Assembly (NCBI GenBank): GCA_944415425.1
Contig: CALYBP010000003.1
Span: forward strand, 16,444-80,443
Direction: 5' to 3'
DNA: 64,000 nt
Origin: an uncultured Ruminococcus sp.
Lineage (GTDB): Bacteria > Bacillota > Clostridia > Oscillospirales > Acutalibacteraceae
Shown piece after piece: positions 16,485 to 25,100 of this stretch. The position numbers were made by a program, and so were the translations under genes. The notes beneath the pieces were generated by a model. The model worked only from the letters and a program-made list of their open reading frames with translations. It had not been told where the DNA came from and searched no databases. Numbering within the stretch: the stretch's first letter is position 1; each line of letters begins with the position of its first letter.

Positions 16485-17114
16485 TTACTCCTTCTCGGCA
16501 GTAACGCACATCCAGCCCGTGCTGCTCTTTGAGTATGTCCTTATATTCTGATAGCCTGCATGGAGCAGTATATCAGTAATATCCTCCTTAGATACCGCCT
16601 TGATTCCCAAAAGATTTTCAACCTTGTCCCATTTATGCGGTTTTTCTTCGCTTGTAACCATTTCAAATACAAGCAGTAATTTGCCGCAAGGCTTTAACAC
16701 TCTGTAAATTTCCTTTAGGTCGTTTAGCTTGTCCTGCCAAAAATAATATGTTTCAACAGCCGTTACAATATCAAATTTATTTTCCTCAAACGGAAGCGCA
16801 GATACAGAGCCCTGTAATATTGTCGCCTTGGCGCACATAATATTGTTCTTGTTAAGTTTTTTTGATTTTTCAACGCAAAGTTCCGAATAATCCACTCCGA
16901 AAACCTTGCCGTTTCCAACCTTTTCGCAAAGTTTTGATACGGTTTTACCTCCGCCGCAGCCGACGTCAAGCACATTGTCGTCACGGTTGATTTTTATGTG
17001 CACAAGCGCCCAGTCGGTAAGCTCTGAATGGCCTTTATTCATCGAGCGAATCATAAGCTTACCCCAAAATCCCTGAGGGCGCACTGCGTTTTCAACAAGT
17101 TTACGGTATTTCAT
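16485..17114 (-). CDS. Class I SAM-dependent methyltransferase
   Basis: A 209-residue protein with the SAM loop VLDVGCGGGKTV (about residue 48) and the post-motif region FDIVTAVETYYFW. It resembles UbiE/Methyltransf_11 proteins of small-molecule metabolism. A longer frame runs to 17156, but GGGAG lies six bases before ATG 17114. It sits between the RlmD-like gene and the SDR gene, with a tight junction to the latter. Confidence 0.85.
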   Translation of the reverse strand: MKYRKLVENAVRPQGFWGKLMIRSMNKGHSELTDWALVHIKINRDDNVLDVGCGGGKTVSKLCEKVGNGKVFGVDYSELCVEKSKKLNKNNIMCAKATILQGSVSALPFEENKFDIVTAVETYYFWQDKLNDLKEIYRVLKPCGKLLLVFEMVTSEEKPHKWDKVENLLGIKAVSKEDITDILLHAGYQNIRTYSKSSTGWMCVTAEKE

Positions 17115-17134
17115 CTTTTTCTCCCATATTAATA

Positions 17135-18499
17135 TCAATTCTTTTCTATTAAGCATACGCTCTCGACGTGAGCGGTGCGGCTGAACATATCGCAGGGTGT
17201 AATTTCTTTTACGGAATAATTATACTCCTCAAAATACTTCAAATCCCTTGCAAGTGTCGCCGGATCGCACGAAACATAAACCACCCTGCTCGGCGACATT
17301 TCAAAAATAGTTTTAACAAGATCTTCACCGCAGCCCTTTCTCGGCGGGTCTAAAATTACTGCGTCTGGCTTTAGACCTTCATTTTTTAGCTGTTCCGCAG
17401 CAGAGGATGCGTCGCCGCAAATAAACCGTGCATTGTTTATTGAGTTTATTTCGGCATTCTCTTTTGCGTCGTTTATCGCATCGGAAATAATCTCAACTCC
17501 GACAAGCGTCTTACATTCTTTTGCCATTGTAAGTCCTATTGTACCCGTTCCGCAGTATAAATCAAGGAGAATTTCGTCGGATTTCAGATTTGCATAATCC
17601 TTTGCCTTGTTGTAAAGCTTTTCAGCCTGACTTCTGTTAACCTGCCAAAATGAAAAAGGAGAAATTTTAAATTTCAAACCGCACAATTCATCTGTTATAT
17701 AGTCCCTGCCGAAAGCTGTTCTGTTCTTTTCTCCGAGGATAACATTAGTGTCGTTTCGATTTGTGTTTATAATGACGCTTGTAAGCGCAGGCAGATTTTC
17801 TCTGAGCATTTTAATCAGAATATCCTCCTGCTTTAAACCGTTGCCGTTTACGACATAGCAGACCATCAGTTCCTTTGTTACCTCACCCATTCTTATATAC
17901 AGGTGTCTGAGCCTGCCTTTGCCCGTTTTTTCATCATAAATATCGTTGTCCGACTGTTCGATAAAGCTTCTTGTGACAGAAATCACCTTTGCAAAAATTT
18001 CAGGCTGAAGCAGACAATCATTGCAGTCGATTATTCGGTGACTGTGAAACGCGTAAAATCCTATCAACAAATTTCCGTTTTTATCAGCTCCGACGGGTAA
18101 CTGCGCTTTGTTTCTGTAACGGGAAACATTATCGTTTTTTATTATCGGCGAGAAAACCGCATCTTTGATTCCGCCGATTCGTGTTACTGCGTCAACTACC
18201 TTTTGATGCTTTATCCTGCACTCTTCATCGTAGCTTACATGACGCCATACGCAACCGCCGCATTTTGAAAAAACGGGGCAATCAGGCTCAATCCGCGCTG
18301 AAGACGGAGTTACAATCCTCTCGATTTTTCCGAAAGCATATGTCTTTTTAGCCTTTAATACACGCACCTCAAGCTCATCTCCGACAGCGGAAAGCGGTAC
18401 AAACACCGCCATACCGTCCTGTGTTTTGCCTACCCCGCTTCCATCTGCCGATGTTGAAGTTATTGTTAAATTTATAATATCATTTTTACTTAATGCCAT
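17135..18499 (-). CDS. 23S rRNA (uracil-5-)-methyltransferase, RlmD/RumA family
   Basis: A 454-residue enzyme with an N-terminal TRAM domain (about residues 3-58), a four-Cys Fe-S site (CPVFSKCGGC and a later Cys), and a C-terminal methyltransferase with DLYCGTGTIGL, DPPRKGCGE and the catalytic VVYVSCDPATLARD. It makes m5U in 23S rRNA (position 1939, and also 747 in Gram-positive RlmCD). The ATG at 18499 lies 8 bases after GGTGG; a GTG four codons upstream is possible. Confidence 0.92.
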   Translation of the reverse strand: MALSKNDIINLTITSTSADGSGVGKTQDGMAVFVPLSAVGDELEVRVLKAKKTYAFGKIERIVTPSSARIEPDCPVFSKCGGCVWRHVSYDEECRIKHQKVVDAVTRIGGIKDAVFSPIIKNDNVSRYRNKAQLPVGADKNGNLLIGFYAFHSHRIIDCNDCLLQPEIFAKVISVTRSFIEQSDNDIYDEKTGKGRLRHLYIRMGEVTKELMVCYVVNGNGLKQEDILIKMLRENLPALTSVIINTNRNDTNVILGEKNRTAFGRDYITDELCGLKFKISPFSFWQVNRSQAEKLYNKAKDYANLKSDEILLDLYCGTGTIGLTMAKECKTLVGVEIISDAINDAKENAEINSINNARFICGDASSAAEQLKNEGLKPDAVILDPPRKGCGEDLVKTIFEMSPSRVVYVSCDPATLARDLKYFEEYNYSVKEITPCDMFSRTAHVESVCLIEKN

Positions 18500-18691
18500 A
18501 TTATATACCACCGATTATTTATACATATATTTTACCATTGACTCAATTATTTGGCAACAGGGTAGAATTTGAAACCTACAAAATATTAACTGCAAAATTT
18601 AATAAATTTGAATTTAGGTATTTATTTTTTGTCGTTTTAGACTTATAATATAAATTAGAATTACCCAAATTATTACAAAGGCGGTTGTATT

Positions 18692-20083
18692 TTGAATTAC
18701 GATAAACTTATGGATAATATAAAAAGAATACATTTTATCGGTATAGGCGGAAGCGGAATGTGTCCGCTTGCCGAGATACTTAGGAGCGAAGGCTTTGAGC
18801 TTTCGGGCTCGGATATGAACGAGGGTGAAACACTCGACAGAATCAAAAGCTACGGTATTCCCGTATATATGGGTCACAGAGCCGAAAATATAAACGGCGC
18901 AGAGCTGGTTGTTTATTCGGCCGCAATCAAAGAAACAAACCCCGAAAGAATGGCTGCAAAGGAACAGGGTATCCCCTGCATAGAGCGAAGCGTTATGCTC
19001 GGCATTGTTACAAGGAGATATAAACGAAGCATAGCGGTATCAGGCACGCACGGAAAAACAACTACAACCGCAATGTTATCGCAGATATTGATAGGAAGCG
19101 GTTTTGACCCGTCGGCAATCATAGGCGGCAAGCTTCCGTTTATAGGCGGCAACAGCTATGTGGGTCACAGCGATATTATCGTATGCGAAGCATGCGAGTA
19201 TGTAGATACTTTTTTGGAGCTGAACCCTTATATTTCAATTATCTTGAATATTGACGCGGATCACCTTGATTATTTTAAAAATCTCGACAACATCAAGAAA
19301 TCCTTTAATAAATTTGCAAAGCAGACAACAGGACTGCTTGTAATAAACGGCGACGATGAAAATACGCTCGAAGCTGTAAAAGATGTTAATATTCCGAAAA
19401 TAACCTACGGTTTCGGTGAGAACTGCGATTACAGAGCTGTTAATGTTTCCGCTGACAAGGGTGTTCATGAGCAGTTTGATTTGTATTATAAGGGAGAAAT
19501 CCTCACAAACATAAAGCTCATTGTTCCCGGCAGACACAATATTTACAATGCGCTTGCGGCAGCAGCCACTGCACACTACCTTGGTGCTACGCCCAAAGAA
19601 CTATCTGAAAACCTGCACAAATTCGGCGGTGTTCACAGAAGATTTGAAATTTTAGGCACCCCATGCGGAATTACCGTTGCCGATGATTTTGCGCATCACC
19701 CCACAGAGCTTACCGCAACGCTTAACGCCGCTATGAATATGGGCTTTAAGAAGGTGTGGGCAGTATTTCAGCCGCATACATTTTCAAGAACAGCTATGCT
19801 GCTTGATGATTTTGCAAAGGCGCTTAAAATTCCTGATGTTGCCATTATTTCTGAGATTCTGCCCGTTAGAGAAACAAACACCTACAACATATATTCAACC
19901 GACTTAGGTGCAAAGGTGCCTAACTCAGTTTGTCTTGATACATTTGAGGAGATCACGGACTATGTGTGCAAAAACGCAAAGGAAGGCGATTTGATTCTCA
20001 CAATGGGCGGCGGAAATGTGTATATGTGTGCGAATATGATATATAAGCAGCTAAAATATATTGAAGAAAATCAAAACGATTGA
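18692..20083 (+). CDS. murC: UDP-N-acetylmuramate--L-alanine ligase
   Basis: A 463-residue Mur ligase that adds L-Ala to UDP-MurNAc, the first peptide step of cell-wall synthesis. The N-terminal FIGIGGSGMCPLAEIL loop binds the UDP sugar, GTHGKTTTTAM (about residue 118) binds ATP, and FAHHPTE marks the C-terminal domain. The start codon is TTG behind AAAGGCGG. It is divergent from the RlmD-like gene and stands alone. Confidence 0.96.
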   Translation: MNYDKLMDNIKRIHFIGIGGSGMCPLAEILRSEGFELSGSDMNEGETLDRIKSYGIPVYMGHRAENINGAELVVYSAAIKETNPERMAAKEQGIPCIERSVMLGIVTRRYKRSIAVSGTHGKTTTTAMLSQILIGSGFDPSAIIGGKLPFIGGNSYVGHSDIIVCEACEYVDTFLELNPYISIILNIDADHLDYFKNLDNIKKSFNKFAKQTTGLLVINGDDENTLEAVKDVNIPKITYGFGENCDYRAVNVSADKGVHEQFDLYYKGEILTNIKLIVPGRHNIYNALAAAATAHYLGATPKELSENLHKFGGVHRRFEILGTPCGITVADDFAHHPTELTATLNAAMNMGFKKVWAVFQPHTFSRTAMLLDDFAKALKIPDVAIISEILPVRETNTYNIYSTDLGAKVPNSVCLDTFEEITDYVCKNAKEGDLILTMGGGNVYMCANMIYKQLKYIEENQND

Positions 20084-20110
20084 TTAAATACTTCAAATAC
20101 CGAAAAAGAA

Positions 20111-20136
20111 TAAGCGGCAGCAAAAGCTGTCGCTTA
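20111..20136 (+). terminator. Hairpin after murC
   Basis: TAAGCGGCAGC pairs with GCTGTCGCTTA around an AAAA loop. The tail has only a short T stretch. Confidence 0.65.
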
Positions 20137-20170
20137 ATTTATGTACAGTATATTTTATTTGAAGGAAAAA

Positions 20171-20872
20171 TTATTTTACAATCGCTTCATATGCTATGTA
20201 GGCTGCTGAAATATCCGTGTTACAGGTTAAATTATAAAAATCACAAGACAAAATTAAACTTTCAATATTACTTAACAGTTTGTGTGCGTTATAATAGCTT
20301 TTATAACCCGAAAACGAAGAATAAATCCTGCTTATAATTTCATTTTGAGATGCTTTTCTGACAGAATTTTCACTTCCACGCTCAATAAAAACAATACCGC
20401 CAATCGGGGCAGAAATATTGTTTGCAACCCCACTTCCCCCGTCAAACGGGGTCGAATAAGCATAAAATACTTCGTTAACCTTTCTTACGGCGGTTTTGTC
20501 ATCATTCATCATCTCTACCGCAGAGCCGAAAGCCTTTTTCCAAAGCGAAGTATGGGTAGATTTGCCGGTTCCGGACGGTGCCAAAAACAAATACGACTTA
20601 TCACCCAATTTTAATGATGAAGAATGAAGTAAAATTCCTCCGAAATTTATTATTTCCCTGCTGAACAAGCACGAATACGCATAACTCTCGCATCGGTCTT
20701 TGCCGATATTTTGATTCATTTTATCGCAGATTTCTCTGAAAAACTGTCCTTCTAACGCAAGTTTAATCTGACTTGCGTTCTCCCCTCTATACAAAAACGG
20801 CTTAGAAAAGCGGGTAAGATACTCGTATTTAGGAGAAAACTCAGTAACAATATCGGCAATTAAATATCTCAA
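20171..20872 (-). CDS. HprK-like (HPr kinase-related) P-loop protein
   Basis: A 233-residue protein whose second half is an HPr kinase-like fold: P-loop APSGTGKSTHTSLW (about residues 115-128), MMNDDKTAV with the paired Asp, STPFDGGSG and GGIVFIERG. It lacks the N-terminal domain of true HPr kinase. Short HprK-like proteins of this type occur in peptide natural-product clusters, for example as lasso-precursor Ser kinases. A longer frame runs to 20911, but GGAGG lies five bases before TTG 20872, and the stretch above holds a leader element shared with the ATPase gene. The target is unknown; the small peptide at 21942 is a candidate. Confidence 0.8.
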   Translation of the reverse strand: MRYLIADIVTEFSPKYEYLTRFSKPFLYRGENASQIKLALEGQFFREICDKMNQNIGKDRCESYAYSCLFSREIINFGGILLHSSSLKLGDKSYLFLAPSGTGKSTHTSLWKKAFGSAVEMMNDDKTAVRKVNEVFYAYSTPFDGGSGVANNISAPIGGIVFIERGSENSVRKASQNEIISRIYSSFSGYKSYYNAHKLLSNIESLILSCDFYNLTCNTDISAAYIAYEAIVK

Positions 20873-20882
20873 AACAGCCTCC

Positions 20883-20974
20883 AAATAAAAAAGTAATCGC
20901 TTCGCACACAATTCAAACGGTCAGACTGATATTATCAAACCTATCCTGACCGAGCGTTTTCGAGCAATTTCCTA
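20883..20974 (-). repeat. Copy 2 of the conserved intergenic leader element with terminator-like end
   Basis: This stretch matches 10428-10516 in order and spacing of its blocks. A local stem pairs GGTCAG with CTGACC around the GGTTTGATA segment. The T6 tract on the minus strand ends just before the GGAGG of the HprK-like gene. No Mn2+ aptamer is present here, so the element exists independently of it. Confidence 0.6.
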
Positions 20975-20983
20975 TAAAGAAAT

Positions 20984-21007
20984 AAACAGACTCTTGCGAG
21001 TCTGTTT
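20984..21007 (-). terminator. Terminator of the leucine-rich-repeat dockerin gene
   Basis: AAACAGACTC pairs perfectly with GAGTCTGTTT around a 4-base loop and is followed by a T-rich tail on the minus strand, 5 bases after the stop codon at 21012. Confidence 0.85.
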
Positions 21008-21011
21008 TATT

Positions 21012-21878
21012 TTATAAGTTAACAATGTGACGTTGAATCTGCGTTGCGTCAGAAACATCGACACGACCATCGCCGTTAAAATCGGCAAGCGCAATCTGTG
21101 TTTCATCAAAATCAATCAGCAACACGCAGTAACGCTGAATATCGGTGGCATCCGCAATCGAAATTACACCGTCTTTATTTACATCACCGATCTGATACGA
21201 ATTATCAACATCAACAAACTCAAGTCCGTTGAGTACGGCAAAACGCTCGGCAAGGGTATCTTTATGTCCGTAAATAACAACGTCGGTAGTATTCTTAAAC
21301 GCATACTTACCTATCGTTTCAACGGATGCCGGAATGTAAACTCGTTCAAGCGAGGGACATTCAGCAAAAGCATGATTTTGAATTTCCGTAACAGTTTCGG
21401 GAACATCAAAAGATTTGAGACTTGTGCATTGATAAAAAAGCTGAGACGGAATTACCGTAATATCAGCGTCAAGCTTAACGTCTGTCAAAGAAGTACAGCC
21501 CTGAAGCAGTCCCGAGCCGATTGAAGTACAGCTTGCAGGGATATTAATAGATTTAAGGTTAGTCATACCCATAAAAACAAATCTATCAAGTGAAGTAATA
21601 GTATCGGGTAAGGTTATTGATTCGATAACGCTGCTGTTTTCGCAATTTGCAAACGCCATAAAATCAATAGATACAACAGTATCGCCGAAAATTGTTTCAG
21701 GCACAACGAGATCCTTATCGGCACCGTGATAATCACAAAGCTTTATCTGATCTGTTCCGACACGCATAAACTTGTACACGCCGTTGTCAAAGTATGTTTC
21801 AGCAAAAACGCACTGAACCGAAAGGACAAATACAAGCGATACAGCGAGTAAAGACAATAAAATCTTTTTAATTTTCAT
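21012..21878 (-). CDS. Secreted leucine-rich-repeat protein with dockerin
   Basis: A 288-residue exported protein: signal peptide (about 1-26), BspA-type leucine-rich repeats (about 60-205, units such as LKSINIPASCTSIGSGLLQGC), then a full dockerin (about 225-288) with two calcium loops (DVNKDGVISIADATDIQRY and DFNGDGRVDVSDATQIQRH). There is no enzyme domain, so it is an adhesion or protein-binding component that could be plugged into a cohesin scaffold. It follows the small peptide gene on the same strand and ends in a strong terminator. Confidence 0.9.
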   Translation of the reverse strand: MKIKKILLSLLAVSLVFVLSVQCVFAETYFDNGVYKFMRVGTDQIKLCDYHGADKDLVVPETIFGDTVVSIDFMAFANCENSSVIESITLPDTITSLDRFVFMGMTNLKSINIPASCTSIGSGLLQGCTSLTDVKLDADITVIPSQLFYQCTSLKSFDVPETVTEIQNHAFAECPSLERVYIPASVETIGKYAFKNTTDVVIYGHKDTLAERFAVLNGLEFVDVDNSYQIGDVNKDGVISIADATDIQRYCVLLIDFDETQIALADFNGDGRVDVSDATQIQRHIVNL

Positions 21879-21903
21879 AAATAATCACCAAATGTAAAAC
21901 TGC

Positions 21904-21929
21904 GGGGCAAATACAGAAGTATTTGCCCC
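21904..21929. other. Perfect hairpin between the small peptide and the LRR dockerin gene
   Basis: GGGGCAAATAC pairs with GTATTTGCCCC across AGAA. There is no T tract on the minus strand, so it is more likely a partial terminator or an RNA-processing or stabilising stem than a full stop. Confidence 0.6.
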
Positions 21930-21941
21930 TTTAAAGTCAAA

Positions 21942-22130
21942 TCAATAAATATTTCCCGGATCTTCGCCGGAGAAAGGATCAACAATCACGTCACCCGTAG
22001 AAGACTGAGTTCCTACTTCGTCCTCAGACGGCCATGTTGTAGTAAGACTGTCTACAATTGCAGAAGCCAAAGTGCTTTCAAATTCAAACTTTGTAACGTT
22101 GAATTCCGGAGAAGTGTATGATTTTTTCAT
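21942..22130 (-). CDS. Small peptide, RiPP-precursor-like (62 residues)
   Basis: The peptide has a basic start (MKKSYTSPEF), an amphipathic NVTKFEFESTLASAIVD stretch and a C-terminal half rich in Ser, Thr, Asp and Gly with no Cys. This leader-plus-core look recalls short MKK-x-Y-x-x-PEF peptides that are common in Ruminococcus and unassigned (from memory). The start follows GGGGTGAT and lies 51 bases after the stop of the giant CBM26 gene. No modifying radical-SAM or cyclodehydratase gene is nearby; the only possible modifier is the HprK-like kinase about 1 kb away. The function is unknown. Confidence 0.65.
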   Translation of the reverse strand: MKKSYTSPEFNVTKFEFESTLASAIVDSLTTTWPSEDEVGTQSSTGDVIVDPFSGEDPGNIY

Positions 22131-22181
22131 AAGTATCACCCCATTGATTAAATAAACATAACATACATATATAACTGATTA

Positions 22182-25100
22182 TCAGTTAGACTGGTTGGCT
22201 ATCTGATAAAGGTTGAAGTAAACAGCCTCAGTAATCTGATATGAATCCGGAATAATGTCACCATTTGCATCAACCTGATATACATAGTAATATGCCTTCA
22301 TAACATAGAGCTGCATTGCAGAGCTGTTCTGGAACTTAACAAAGTAGTCAAGCCTGTTAAGGTTATTATAGTCAGCGTTAAGAATTGTGTAATTATATAC
22401 AACTCTGTTATCGCCGTCCATAGCATACCTGTTAGTTGAGGCCTGTCCCGAAGTAGCAAAACTCATAAGTTTCTCATCATCACTTGCAAAAGTAATATCA
22501 GAGTAATCTGTGCTTGTATTCGGATCAAGTTTTGTGTTCTGGCTGATTTCTACCATAAGACCTGTACGATATTGAACTGCATCAGTATCGGATGTAGAGT
22601 TAAGCTGTGTATAAGCGCTGTCCATAAACGATACTATGAAGTCTGCATACAGATAATCATACTTGTTGCCAGCTTCGTCAGTATACTGCTCTCTTGAGTA
22701 TGTCGGAGTACCGATTGACATTGAGGTTTCAGCAGGATCACCGAATACTGCAACGATATCGTAATCGTCAACAATCTTGAGGTTGAACTCCTTAGAGAAG
22801 CATTTTGCTACTTCCTTAGTTGTACCAAACTCATAAACAATCCAGTATGAGAAGTTTGGATCATCACAAGAATAGAACGAACCGTCTTCTTTTGTTAGAT
22901 ATGAGTTATAAGGAATATTGCTGATAGGAGTTTCTATGTCGCCCTCGCTTACGGTAATTGTAACATTGCAAGGCTTAGAAACCTGTGTTGCCGTAAGAGT
23001 AGCTGTTGTACCGACAGAAGTGTACTTCTGATCAGTAATCTCCCAAGTACAGTTCTTATAAAGGTCATCGATGTAAGGAGCGTTGTTATAAATCAAATCC
23101 TCAGTAATCTTGTAACCGTTTGTATCTATATATGTGTCATCAAGAGTTAGATTAACAGTATATGTCTTCTTGCCGCCGAATCTATCAATATATTCATAGT
23201 TAAGTACAGCTTCAGCGGTTACAGAAGCAATATCTGAATAATAGTTGAATGTATTTACAAGAAGCTTTTCATTGTCATAAATATCATCAACATAAACATC
23301 AAATGTAAACGATACCTCCTGATTAACAGGAACAACAGCATCCTCAGGCTCAACAATCTGATATTCGGTTCCGTCAAGACGATACCAGTTAACAAATTCA
23401 TTCTTACCCATCATATGAGTAATGAGGGTAACCGTGAAGTAATCATCATCAATAGGATTAATCTGAAGTGCGAATGTATTTTCAGCTCTTGTGCAAAGTG
23501 TTTCGGTAGAACCGTCGGTTCCGTGGCGAACAATTGATAAGTAGTAATAACCACCGCCGCCGAGTGCCCCGGGTCCTGTATACTTATTGTGGTTAAAAAT
23601 CAATGTCTGGTCAGAAACCTTAACAAACCTTGCAACAAATGTATAAGACTTATCAAGGTTAACTTCCGATACCTGTTGATTTGCATTTACGGCGAACGCC
23701 TTGTAGTTACCGTCCTCATCAAGATAACCCCACTCGACAAACATATATCCGTCGCCGGCGGTAGCAGAAATCTCGACAGTAGTATTACGGTTTACTGTAA
23801 TTGACGTTTCACCTGCAATTGTTGCAGTATTGCCGGTTGTACCGTCAACATCTGTTGTCCAAGAATCAGAATCAGAAGAATCTGCATACTGAACCATCGT
23901 TGAACCTGTTACTTCCTGAATCGACTTTGAATAGTACCATTGACCGTCAACACGGCTGTCAGCACCTGAAATCGACTCGTAAGAAACATAAGCAGGAGAA
24001 TTTGCATAGCCCGCAGCCTCAATTGCCTTGTATGCAGCAGTATTTTCATCGGTACCGTTCAATCTCGGTAAAAAGTCTGAAGGCACACCGCGTGTGATGT
24101 AATTGCCGTCTTTATCAAATACATACCATACGGTTGACCACTGACCGTGACCGGCAATGTTCTGGTTGCCGACAGATACGATTCTAAGTTCATCCTTTGA
24201 CATATCCTCTTCTGTAAGAATATTTCCGAGGAGAGAAGTTTCGTTGCCGTCGTAGTCTTTGATAATATCCCAGCCGTTATTATCAGTAAACAAGGAAAGA
24301 TCGACATGAGAAGCTACATCGGGATTGTTGGTAGCATCATCAAGCAAGATGTTCTGGTTAGTTCGTTTTCTGCTGTACTGCATCTTAAACTCAACAACAT
24401 CGTAGCCGTTTCTGTCAATTAGTACGAGATCATCGTAGTCGTATGTCTGAGCGTTTGCTTTACCCTCAGCTACCATAAACTGATTGTGAAACTTATCATT
24501 TGAATAGTTACTTACAACAACGCCGGATATAGCATATTCTGTCTTCTGGCCGTTTTCATCGTAATAATACTTTGCAACCTTAGTAAAGTACTTACCGTTG
24601 TTATCACGAAGCATCGGCTGACCGGGATATGAACCGTCACCCTTCTTAGCGTCAGGTTCAGCTGCCGTTCCGGTCTCGCCGGTGTAATAATATGTGTATA
24701 CAGCAAGAGTGTTACCTGCAAGCTTCGATGCATATTCGTCATTAAGTACTTCAGAAGCATCTACATAAAACGTGATATAATCATCGTTTTCATTAATATG
24801 CGAGTTAAAATAAACGGGTGTGATTTCCAAGGACTTAGAAGTCAAACTCTCTGAGAGAAGATATGATGCTTCATATTTACCGTTACCCTGAGAGCTTGCC
24901 CTAACAGTTTCACCGTTTATTACATAAGCTCCTACATAATAACCTGCGTTATAAAAAGGTGTAGCCACTTGAGTCTGAATTCTGATCATGTTACCCTTTG
25001 TTGCAGTATATACAGAATAGTGAACATTAGGATCATCAGATACAACCTCATCGTATCCGCTGATTAATGTTGTTGAACCGTAATCAGATGTTGTAGAAAC

